Shown one piece after another: positions 25,934-34,015 of a DNA stretch of 64,000 nucleotides (its first letter is position 1; every line of letters starts with the position of its first letter). The stretch covers positions 138,637-202,636 of the forward strand of contig JAEWYQ010000004.1 in NCBI GenBank assembly GCA_023395555.1. Reading direction: 5' to 3'. The notes under the pieces were generated by a model that searched no databases, was not told where the DNA came from, and saw nothing but the letters and a program-made list of their open reading frames with translations. The translations under genes were made by a program, and so were the position numbers. The stretch is from Bacillota bacterium. GTDB lineage: Bacteria; Bacillota; Clostridia; Lachnospirales; Lachnospiraceae.

Positions 25934-27064
25934 TCAATTCATATATACCCTCGGCACCCTGCTTCCGATGCCTGTCAATATCTCATAATTAATAGTCCCC
26001 AGCTTCTCTGCCAGTTCCGTCGCAGTGATGGTTTCTCCTCCCTGCGTCCCGATGAGCACCGCCTCATCGCCCCGATAGCCTTCTCCATCCCTGCCCAGGG
26101 ATACTACGGTATGATCCATACTGATATTTCCCACCACCGGATATCTGCGTCCATGGATCAGCACCTCGCTTTTGTTGGAGAATCCCCGAAGATAGCCGTC
26201 GCCATAACCGATGAGAAGGGTAACGGCTCTCGTATCCTCCTCCGAGACCCAGGTTCTCCCGTAGCCCACGGAGGTCCCGCCTAACACCACCTTAAAATAG
26301 GTGATCTTCGCCCGCAGGGAAAGCGCCGGCAGAAGCTTTGCTTCCCTTTCCGTATAATCTGACGGATGGTAGCCGTACAGCATAATTCCCGGTCTTACTG
26401 CATCCAGGTGGCTTTCCGGCAGCCTCAGTATGCCCGCACTGTTGGCAATATGAAACATGGGAGGCTCGATATCATGTCTCTCATAAAAACGGATTGCCTC
26501 CAGAAACCGATCCAGCTGCAGATGCGTAAAATCCAAATTCTCATCATCCGCCGTTGCAAAATGGGAAAACACCCCCGCTACATCGCAATATCTTGAACGG
26601 GAGGCCGCCTCCAGAAACTTGGGGGCCGAGGTATCCCGTACTCCTACTCTCATCATACCCGTGTCAATCTGCAGATGGATTCTCGCCCGCTTTCCCAACG
26701 CCCTGGCGGTCTCCTCCACCTCCTCCAGCCCTGTGACCGAAGAAACGGTAAGGTCAATATCATGCTGCAGATACTCCTTAATCTGCGGCTTTAAAAATGC
26801 CCCGGTAACAAGGATGGGGGCCGTAATCCCCGCATTTCTCAGAAGGACCCCTTCCTCCACGAATGCAACGCCAAGATAATCCGCCCCCTGGGAAATCAGG
26901 TGCTCCGACACCCGGACTATTCCATGTCCGTAGGCGTTGGCCTTCACCATAGCAATTATTTTCTTTCCGGGAGCCTTCTGTTTTACGACCCCCAGATTAT
27001 GGCTGATGCAGCCGAGATCTACAATTGCCGCCGCACGGTCATATAAATCAGAAATATTCGTCAT
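25934..27064 (-). CDS. alr: Alanine racemase
   Basis: About 376 residues from ATG at 27064 (a GTG one codon earlier is also possible). The pyridoxal phosphate Lys is in 'MVKANAYGHG' (K42 counting from the GTG), the second catalytic Tyr in 'SVGYGRTW' (Y269), and 'RPGIMLYGYHPS' and 'GNISMDHT' are conserved. The enzyme interconverts L- and D-alanine for peptidoglycan; in spore formers a second copy may serve germination control. It appears monocistronic with its own promoter. Confidence 0.95.
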   Translation of the reverse strand: MTNISDLYDRAAAIVDLGCISHNLGVVKQKAPGKKIIAMVKANAYGHGIVRVSEHLISQGADYLGVAFVEEGVLLRNAGITAPILVTGAFLKPQIKEYLQHDIDLTVSSVTGLEEVEETARALGKRARIHLQIDTGMMRVGVRDTSAPKFLEAASRSRYCDVAGVFSHFATADDENLDFTHLQLDRFLEAIRFYERHDIEPPMFHIANSAGILRLPESHLDAVRPGIMLYGYHPSDYTEREAKLLPALSLRAKITYFKVVLGGTSVGYGRTWVSEEDTRAVTLLIGYGDGYLRGFSNKSEVLIHGRRYPVVGNISMDHTVVSLGRDGEGYRGDEAVLIGTQGGETITATELAEKLGTINYEILTGIGSRVPRVYMN

Positions 27065-27123
27065 CACAATTCAACCTCTCATCCAGCACATTCTCTGTTG
27101 TACTAATCCAATGCTTGTACTAC

Positions 27124-27152
27124 ATTATAGTCCAAATCAAAATACAAGTAAA
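27124..27152 (-). promoter_or_regulatory. Promoter for alr
   Basis: On the minus strand, TATAAT (27124-27129), 17 bp spacer and TTTACT (27147-27152). Confidence 0.55.
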
Positions 27153-27181
27153 TATTTTTTGGTCAGATTGCAAGGAAACCT

Positions 27182-27226
27182 GTAAGAGTTCCTGCGGCAG
27201 GGGGGACATGGCGCAGGAACTCTTAC
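27182..27226 (-). terminator. 15 bp perfect hairpin ending the 28-52 kb gene run
   Basis: 27182-27196 pairs perfectly with 27212-27226 (GTAAGAGTTCCTGCG and complement), 7 bp after the LysM-GH18 stop. No strong T-tract, but its position just before the alr promoter suggests a transcription end. Confidence 0.55.
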
Positions 27227-27232
27227 CGAAGC

Positions 27233-28528
27233 CTATTGTTCCGGCAAAACTTTTTCTATCTGGTACTGGGAATTGATCACCAGCCACATCTGCGTAAAAT
27301 AGCTCATGATATTCCAGATCCCGGCTCCCTGAATGCCATATTTCGGGACGAAGCCCACCAGGGAGTCGATGCTTCTGGCATCGCTGAACCATACGATATG
27401 CCGAACCATCCTTCCTTCATCCCGGGCCATATATTCAAAATACGGAGCCTGGGCGCTTTCTTCAAATTCTATCGTAGATTCTGTCTGTACCGCCAGCTCG
27501 ATTGCCGCGTCATTGGTCAGGGAATTAGCCCGTGTCATCCCAAGGACGTAAGGCTCCTGCCAGTTATAGCCTATCACGGAGATACCCGCAAATATTTTCT
27601 TCGGCGGCACCATGGTAACCGCATCCTGAAGCAGGAGGTCCGTCAGATAGGCCGAAGTAACAGCTGCAGGCGGTCCGGACTGCGATCCCCAGCCGTAGGA
27701 TAGAATCTGTATATAGTCCGCCACTCTTCCAAAGCCTGTGTAGTCGATCTGCTCAAAAGATATCTCACTGGAATTCACAATGATTCTCGGTGTCAAGGTA
27801 AGGAACAGCTTATATCCCTCCGCTTTTAACCTCAGGGATAGTTTTGTTATGAAGTTTTCATAGTCCTCTCTGTTCATCTGGGTCAGATTTGCAAGGGATA
27901 TATTTAGTCCATAATAGCCCTTTTCATTTAATATCCTCAGAGCAGCTTCAATATGGAGCTCCAGGTTATTTTCATCATACAGGACGCTGTTGACCACCTC
28001 AATATTGCTGATTCCCTGATAGGTTAAAGAGGATAGGGACATCAACGGCGCAACCCCGAAGCTCTTGGCCATGGCTATGATATCCGTATCATCGCTTCCT
28101 TCAATTTCTCCCGCCTGGACTGTCCGATAATTAAATATGGTCAGATAGGTCAGAAATGGGAGGGTTTTTCTGAGGGTATCTCTATTTATGAACGGGTAGG
28201 CATACGCATTAATCGAGATTCTATCCTTCGTATCATAGCGTATGACAATGATCTCCCCCTGGTAGATCATTGTCCGGTTAACTAAAAACGGATTATTCCT
28301 CAACAGCTGCATGACAGGAATCTGGAAGTCTTCCGCTATGCTTTCCACCGTATCACCTTCCTGCGCGATATAGACCTGTGCCGGATATGCGATTACAATG
28401 GTCTGCCCAACCACCAAATGATCCGGATTGACCAGTCCGTTATCCTCCACCAGCCTTGTTACCGATACATTATAATCTGCCGCAATGGTATAAATAGTTT
28501 CCCTCGGTTTTACAACATGTATTATCAT
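27233..28528 (-). CDS. LysM-GH18 protein with altered catalytic motif (SleL/YaaH-like)
   Basis: 431 residues from ATG at 28528 (GAGGG 4 nt upstream; the frame extends to 28579 without a site). Two LysM repeats ('HVVKPRETIYTIAADYNVS' and 'YIAQEGDTVESIAEDFQIP') precede a GH18 TIM barrel. In spore-lytic SleL/YaaH enzymes the fourth strand reads DG-x-N-I-D-F-E; here the same place is 'GYYGLNISLANL', so the two Asp and the catalytic Glu are replaced by Tyr, Ser and Ala. It therefore should bind but not cleave peptidoglycan or spore cortex. The rest of the barrel is intact. Confidence 0.82.
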   Translation of the reverse strand: MIIHVVKPRETIYTIAADYNVSVTRLVEDNGLVNPDHLVVGQTIVIAYPAQVYIAQEGDTVESIAEDFQIPVMQLLRNNPFLVNRTMIYQGEIIVIRYDTKDRISINAYAYPFINRDTLRKTLPFLTYLTIFNYRTVQAGEIEGSDDTDIIAMAKSFGVAPLMSLSSLTYQGISNIEVVNSVLYDENNLELHIEAALRILNEKGYYGLNISLANLTQMNREDYENFITKLSLRLKAEGYKLFLTLTPRIIVNSSEISFEQIDYTGFGRVADYIQILSYGWGSQSGPPAAVTSAYLTDLLLQDAVTMVPPKKIFAGISVIGYNWQEPYVLGMTRANSLTNDAAIELAVQTESTIEFEESAQAPYFEYMARDEGRMVRHIVWFSDARSIDSLVGFVPKYGIQGAGIWNIMSYFTQMWLVINSQYQIEKVLPEQ

Positions 28529-28547
28529 AACTGCCCTCATATTAAGA

Positions 28548-28608
28548 CGCTGCAAAATAATACGAAGAAATACGGCCACACAGGCCTGCCTCCTCCCATT
28601 TTACAGCG
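28548..28608. repeat. Hairpin repeat, family member B
   Basis: CGCTGCAAAAT (28548-28558) pairs with ATTTTACAGCG (28598-28608) apart from one G-U, with an inner GGCC hairpin. Arms and the GAAGAAATA loop start match the hairpin at 21794-21842. Confidence 0.55.
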
Positions 28609-28696
28609 CTCCGGTCTTTTTATTAAATTATATGATACCCCATCCCTTCTCCATAACAGCAAACTGTCCTATTTTATAACCATCAGCACATAACAT

Positions 28697-30565
28697 TCAA
28701 TGCTTCTTCACCTTAAAATAAATTTGGAAAGGTTCATAACCGATATCCCTAATTCTTCTTAATTGAATTACCGGATTCTGATTTTCCGCCTTAAAAAAAT
28801 ATCTCCAGCTTCCCCATTCGCGTTCGTTCTCCATCGCTATCTCAGATGCAATATCATCGCCCTCCGGGTATAATACTCTTTCCTCTTCACATATACCTGC
28901 AAGCACCTCCGGTCCATAGCGGAAAGCACCTATCCTGTTGTCATCCGGAAGGGGAATAAACCGTATTCCTATGGGAAGGATGATGCTTACCTTATCTCCT
29001 TCCTTCCATTCCCGGGATATCTTATAAAAATGACAACAATCTGCAGATTTGCCAAAAAGCTCATCGTTAATATAGATAACCGCATCTGCCATGACCCATT
29101 CCGGTATCCGATATGCTAGTATAAATACCATCGGTGATTCCACTTTAATAACAAAATCAAATTTTTTATAATCCGGCATATTTTCATGGCGGGCAGTAAT
29201 CTCATTGACTGCTTGATACCCCGCCGTATTGGATGAGGTAAGCATACTGCCGCTCATGATATCTTGATTTTGTATAATTTTAATTTCTTCTCCATTGATC
29301 ACTGCACTCATCTCTGAATTAAAATACTGAGCAATATAGATAGTTTCTTCCTCTTGATAGTACATACCTCTATTCAAAGCTGCATTTGCCTGAACCATAG
29401 TTCCATGACAGCAGAAAAAGCTATCCGTCTCTTTGCTCCAATCCTTACGCAAGCCTGCCTTCATTGGTAAAAAATAGGTAAGGAGACCTGTGCCGGGGTT
29501 ACTGTGCTTATTGCCGGTAAGCCAATATTCCTGATAATATGCCTGTGCCATAAGACCGTTATACAGATTATATTCCATATACTGAAGATATTCCGGATCG
29601 CCGGTATGACGGAATAAAAATTCTGCCAGCCTCATCATGTTATACACGGTACAATGCTCTTGATTCTTATCACCAAGCCTTGCCTTCATCTTATTCTTAG
29701 GCATCCATACTTCACCTGCGGTCTGACCTCCTGTTACAAGACATCCCCTCTCTGTTACAGCACAATTCCAATATGCTTTTACAATATTCATCCACTCATC
29801 GTCACCTGTCACTTCATAAGCTCTTGCACAGCCCAGTATCTCTGGAATCGTTGTATTCGCATGCATATTCGTTAATGGATCTTTCCCGTCCAGCAAAGGC
29901 TGAAACAACCTGCTGCGATAATATCGTTCCAGAAGTGTCCTGTATTTATCATCTCCTGTTATCTGCAAAAGCTCTGCCCAAATCTCGATCATACCGCCTG
30001 TCTCTACATCGAGTATATCATCAAATTTTTCTCTGGAGAAGGTAGCGCTCCACGCAACGAACCAATTCGCAAATTGATCCGCTATTCCCAACGCTTTCTT
30101 ATTGTCCGCATAAAGATACATATCCACTAAACCCATTAATACTTTATGAAGGTTATACTGGGGTGCCCAGATTTCTTTACCATTGGCAATCCAATGAAGG
30201 TATTTCTCCGGAATCGGCCCTGCCCATTGTCCGCCATTATCCTTCTGACACTCAGCCAGTTCTTCTATGATAAGATCTGCCTTCAGTTTTAATTCTCTGT
30301 CACCGGTGGCATCATAATGGATTGCCGCCGCTGACAGCCAGTGTCCCAGAAAATGTCCCCTCAGCTGACATACCGGAGATTCCCAGCCTGTATGAGCATC
30401 CCCCGGAATTTCCCGGCCTGAATATCTGCCCGCTTCCACTTGGTAATTCATAAGCAGATTATTGCTGGTCAGCCTCATTAAGTAATCCCTGTTAGCCTGT
30501 TCTCTTCGTCTTAATTCACCGTCCTGTATTTTGACTCTGCTGCCTTTCAATTCTTCCATTGCCAA
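28697..30565 (-). CDS. GH127 beta-L-arabinofuranosidase-type enzyme
   Basis: 622 residues of the DUF1680/GH127 fold: an (alpha/alpha)6 barrel followed by beta-sandwich domains. The zinc/cysteine catalytic set is visible: 'QEHCTVYNMM' (E303, C305) and 'FFCCHGT' (C385, C386), matching the Glu-Cys-Cys-Cys cluster of HypBA1, in which a Cys is the nucleophile. Without a signal peptide it is cytosolic and probably removes L-arabinofuranose-type side groups from imported oligosaccharides; related families act on other sugars, so specificity is inferred. Confidence 0.85.
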   Translation of the reverse strand: MAMEELKGSRVKIQDGELRRREQANRDYLMRLTSNNLLMNYQVEAGRYSGREIPGDAHTGWESPVCQLRGHFLGHWLSAAAIHYDATGDRELKLKADLIIEELAECQKDNGGQWAGPIPEKYLHWIANGKEIWAPQYNLHKVLMGLVDMYLYADNKKALGIADQFANWFVAWSATFSREKFDDILDVETGGMIEIWAELLQITGDDKYRTLLERYYRSRLFQPLLDGKDPLTNMHANTTIPEILGCARAYEVTGDDEWMNIVKAYWNCAVTERGCLVTGGQTAGEVWMPKNKMKARLGDKNQEHCTVYNMMRLAEFLFRHTGDPEYLQYMEYNLYNGLMAQAYYQEYWLTGNKHSNPGTGLLTYFLPMKAGLRKDWSKETDSFFCCHGTMVQANAALNRGMYYQEEETIYIAQYFNSEMSAVINGEEIKIIQNQDIMSGSMLTSSNTAGYQAVNEITARHENMPDYKKFDFVIKVESPMVFILAYRIPEWVMADAVIYINDELFGKSADCCHFYKISREWKEGDKVSIILPIGIRFIPLPDDNRIGAFRYGPEVLAGICEEERVLYPEGDDIASEIAMENEREWGSWRYFFKAENQNPVIQLRRIRDIGYEPFQIYFKVKKH

Positions 30566-30641
30566 CCACTCCTCAACATTATTTTGTTTTATGATGCTGT
30601 CCTGCTTATATGAAATAGCTTCAGTGTAAAGGATGTCAAGC

Positions 30642-32195
30642 TTATAAATTAGTTATATTGTAAAAAAATTCGCTAAAATCGGCCGCACCCCCAATTTGCT
30701 TCGTAGAATACATGAATAATCCGGCACGGCATCCAACGAAGTGATCCAGACGGAAGTATAATTTATGTGTGATTCCAAGCTTAATCCATTGATCATCAGC
30801 CATGTAAAAGAATTCAGCTTCATCCGTATCATCTGTAAAATTCACCCGCATCTTTAAGGTCACAACAGAACTGCTCATTGCAGCACGTCCCCATTCTTTA
30901 CCCGGCTTTCTGTCACCTTCCTTTGGTCCCCAGATATTTTCCTCCGGATTAAGCTCCCTTGCTGCCATGCTAAGATAGAAATTCCCCTCTTCCAGGGTTA
31001 AGGCAATCAAGCCATAGCACCCCTGTAATGCACAGATTCCTGCATAATCCCCGTCCTTTAAATGACTGCCGTCCACCGTAACAATTGTTTCACTGACAGG
31101 GCCGGTAAGACGCTGCGTCAGAGTGTTCGCTGCCTGTACCACATTAGGGCTTAGCTTTCCGGAGCGGATTCTCAAGGTTCCGGGCTTCTCCGTTACGGAC
31201 CATAGCCGGTTGTCCGGTGTATGATTCCATTGCCATACCTTCTTTAAATGAACCGTTCCATTGTCATCCGGAAGGTAGTTAAAATTATCATGATCCACCA
31301 GCGGCTCATATACATAATCCGGACGGGTACTCCTTACCTCAACAAAATCCGGCACCTTGCCGTCGATACCGAATACCGGAAAATCCTTCTCCCAACGGAC
31401 CGGAACAAGAACCGGGATACGTCCGACAGCCCCATGATCCTGAAACAGCATAGCATACCACTCATCCCAGGGTGTATTCACAATCCCCCCCTGGGCAACG
31501 CCTGCATTATGATATCCCATATCATCATCCAGGACATCCCTGCCGGTAAAGGTTCCTTCCAACGATTCTGCCGTATAGCAGGCTTGTGTCCTGCGGCGGG
31601 TTCCCTTTGCGGGCCAATGGATAAAGAACACATAATACCTTCCGTTGATTTTATATAAATGGGCGCCTTCATAGCCAAGGCCCACATTCCCCGTATCCTT
31701 CACGATCATCCGATGCAAGCCGCCGGGTTTGGGACCGGTTAAATCTGTTCTTAGTTCCGTCAGCCAGATTTCTTTATTCCCATATACGATATATACTCTG
31801 TCATCCTCATCAAAGAGCAGGGAGCAGTCATGATAAAAGCCCTCCACATATTGCTTTCTCCATACTCCGGTAATATGTTCGGACTGATAAAGATACGTCT
31901 TACCGGTATCATTAGCCACAAAGCATACATAAAACACCCCCTTATGATAGCGAAGGAATGCCGCCCACATCCCTTTTCCGTAGATGCTAAGACCGCCCTC
32001 CATCCTTTGCCCCGGAGTATGATCCAGGGTATCATAAACATAGGCGGCAATTTCCCAATGCACTAAATCATAGGATCTCAGAATGACTCCTCCCGGCATA
32101 AAATGCATGGTTGTACTTATCATATAATAGGTGTCATCCACCCGGATCACATCAGGATCCGGGTAATCGGACCATATAATTGGGTTGTTGGACAT
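30642..32195 (-). CDS. GH43 family glycosidase with C-terminal beta-sandwich
   Basis: 517 residues. The five-bladed propeller has the three GH43 acids: D13 in 'DYPDPDVIR' (base), D123 in 'HDCSLLFD' and E176 in 'GYEGAHLYK' (acid). A C-terminal beta-sandwich (about 330-515) is of the type found in xylosidase/arabinofuranosidase members. No signal peptide, so cytosolic. It probably removes xylose or arabinose from oligosaccharides. In the same direction as, and close to, the GH127 and GH43-CBM6 genes. Confidence 0.87.
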   Translation of the reverse strand: MSNNPIIWSDYPDPDVIRVDDTYYMISTTMHFMPGGVILRSYDLVHWEIAAYVYDTLDHTPGQRMEGGLSIYGKGMWAAFLRYHKGVFYVCFVANDTGKTYLYQSEHITGVWRKQYVEGFYHDCSLLFDEDDRVYIVYGNKEIWLTELRTDLTGPKPGGLHRMIVKDTGNVGLGYEGAHLYKINGRYYVFFIHWPAKGTRRRTQACYTAESLEGTFTGRDVLDDDMGYHNAGVAQGGIVNTPWDEWYAMLFQDHGAVGRIPVLVPVRWEKDFPVFGIDGKVPDFVEVRSTRPDYVYEPLVDHDNFNYLPDDNGTVHLKKVWQWNHTPDNRLWSVTEKPGTLRIRSGKLSPNVVQAANTLTQRLTGPVSETIVTVDGSHLKDGDYAGICALQGCYGLIALTLEEGNFYLSMAARELNPEENIWGPKEGDRKPGKEWGRAAMSSSVVTLKMRVNFTDDTDEAEFFYMADDQWIKLGITHKLYFRLDHFVGCRAGLFMYSTKQIGGAADFSEFFYNITNL

Positions 32196-32283
32196 ATCTT
32201 ATCTCCCTGTTTTCATTATATTATTTTTTTGAACAAGCCTCTTTATGACCGTTGAATGATAAGCATCCGCAGTTAACTGCCAC

Positions 32284-33960
32284 TTACTTAAAATACCAAT
32301 AATCCAACTCATACCCTTCGCCATAAAAAACAAATACCAAATCATGAACTCCGGTGATTTTTGTAAGTAATTCCGCAGTCACTTCCTGATTGTCCGCATC
32401 TGTGCCCGGCTCTACTTTCAAGTAACCTGCGACAGTGCCGGTGGGTTTATCCAGACGGATTTGAATTGCTCCGAATTGATCACGGGGTGCTCTGATCGAA
32501 GCTGTGAAGTGATCTGCTCCCGAATCGCCAAAATCAACCCCGTAAACGGCAATCCAATCGCCGGTATGGATATCGGTTACGGCCATGTTGCCGGTGCCAC
32601 TTAATTTGTTCGTCACATCTGCAAGCTTGGTTGTAATTCCTCCCATTGTGCCTATGGTCTCTGCTTCTACTCTTTCGTACGGATTCAGTGCCTGCACCTG
32701 TTTTACGCCAAACTCCGTTGCTTTTATCGATTGGATTACCCCATCCTCGCTTACTGTCACGGGGTCGATATGGGTGCACCGATACCCTCCTGTGATATCC
32801 AGTCTGTTTTCGAGTATCTGTGTATGATAAGCCATGTACATCTGATCTTTAAACAGGAACATGCAGTGATGGTTATTGCCGTAGCATCCGAAGAAGGTCC
32901 CCGGATTCTTCAGAATTGACCCTTGTAATGTGAAAGGTCCCAGAGGATTTTTACCGGTCATATAAACAATCTCCGCACTTTGGAAGCCAAGCTTAATGGC
33001 ATCCTGGGGATCTACATTCCAATTGGAGCAATAGGAGTAGTAATAAGTATCTCTTATTTTATTGATCCCGGAATCTTCAAACAAATACGGAATATCCAAG
33101 CTTACAGGGTCGCCTGCGAGGCTTATCATATCCTCTCCTAATTGGACTGCACGCCCGGTTCCCGGATTCGCATACCTTTCGTCCGGTATTCCTCCTCCAA
33201 AATAGAGATAAGCTTTGCCGTCATCATCTACCAGTACTGCCGGATCAAAAAGCCAGGCGACATTACCGCAATTCGGTGTGGATCTGGAGATCAATGCATG
33301 CCCCAAGGGATCGGTAAAAGGCCCCGTCGGGCTATCCGATGTTAAAACACCAATCCCGTTTCCTCCATTGGCAAAATAGATAAAAAATTTGTCCTTTCCG
33401 TCGATGACCTTGTGCGCTGCCGCCGGCGCCCAGGAATTATTCCCCCACTTCGCCGCTCCGTTTGGTCCCGCCGCCTTGATTGCTCCATGATCCGTCCAAT
33501 TCACCAGATCGGGGGAGGATATTACATTCAAGGTATTAATCCTGGAATAGCTATTGGGCTTTACTTTGCCGTCACCGTCATATTCCACGGTATCTCCGGT
33601 CATATAAAGATACACCCTCTCATTATAAACCATCGCATAGGGATCCGCCCCCAGCCTCTGGGTCATCAAAGGATTTTTAAATCCGTAATTCTTAAGGGTC
33701 GGTGTCAAGGTCAGGTTGTCAAAGCATATCATCAATTCGTCCTCCAATTCTTTGCTTGATTGCTGTTTCTGTAACGGTTCCCCCGGGTCATTCTCTCCCG
33801 CCTCGATAACAGGTGTTATCAAATTACTATCCGCAGCATTGCCGTCCGCATCCGCAATCATCTGTTGCTTATGATCCGTATCCGCATCCTGGCAGGCAGT
33901 CAGCATAAGTGAAAATAAAGAGAATAATATAGCCCCCGTCACTGCATGTTTCCTCATCAT
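32284..33960 (-). CDS. Lipoprotein GH43 with CBM6 (arabinoxylan arabinofuranohydrolase-like)
   Basis: About 558 residues from ATG at 33960, which is 6 nt after GAGGGGG; the frame extends to 33996. A signal peptide ends in the lipobox 'LMLTAC' (Cys23). The GH43 propeller follows ('RLGADPYAMVYNERVYLYMTGD', 'NVAWLFDPAVLVDDDGKAYLYFGGG'), then a C-terminal CBM6 ('YERVEAETIGTMGG', 'GDWIAVYGVDFG', 'ELDYWYFK'). This architecture is that of XynD/AXH-type enzymes, which cut arabinose from arabinoxylan. The only GH43 here that should act at the cell surface. Confidence 0.88.
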   Translation of the reverse strand: MMRKHAVTGAILFSLFSLMLTACQDADTDHKQQMIADADGNAADSNLITPVIEAGENDPGEPLQKQQSSKELEDELMICFDNLTLTPTLKNYGFKNPLMTQRLGADPYAMVYNERVYLYMTGDTVEYDGDGKVKPNSYSRINTLNVISSPDLVNWTDHGAIKAAGPNGAAKWGNNSWAPAAAHKVIDGKDKFFIYFANGGNGIGVLTSDSPTGPFTDPLGHALISRSTPNCGNVAWLFDPAVLVDDDGKAYLYFGGGIPDERYANPGTGRAVQLGEDMISLAGDPVSLDIPYLFEDSGINKIRDTYYYSYCSNWNVDPQDAIKLGFQSAEIVYMTGKNPLGPFTLQGSILKNPGTFFGCYGNNHHCMFLFKDQMYMAYHTQILENRLDITGGYRCTHIDPVTVSEDGVIQSIKATEFGVKQVQALNPYERVEAETIGTMGGITTKLADVTNKLSGTGNMAVTDIHTGDWIAVYGVDFGDSGADHFTASIRAPRDQFGAIQIRLDKPTGTVAGYLKVEPGTDADNQEVTAELLTKITGVHDLVFVFYGEGYELDYWYFK

Positions 33961-34015
33961 ATCCATCCCCCTCGTCAGCACGGCATTCCGGTGCATAATG
34001 CCGTACGGTATTTGC

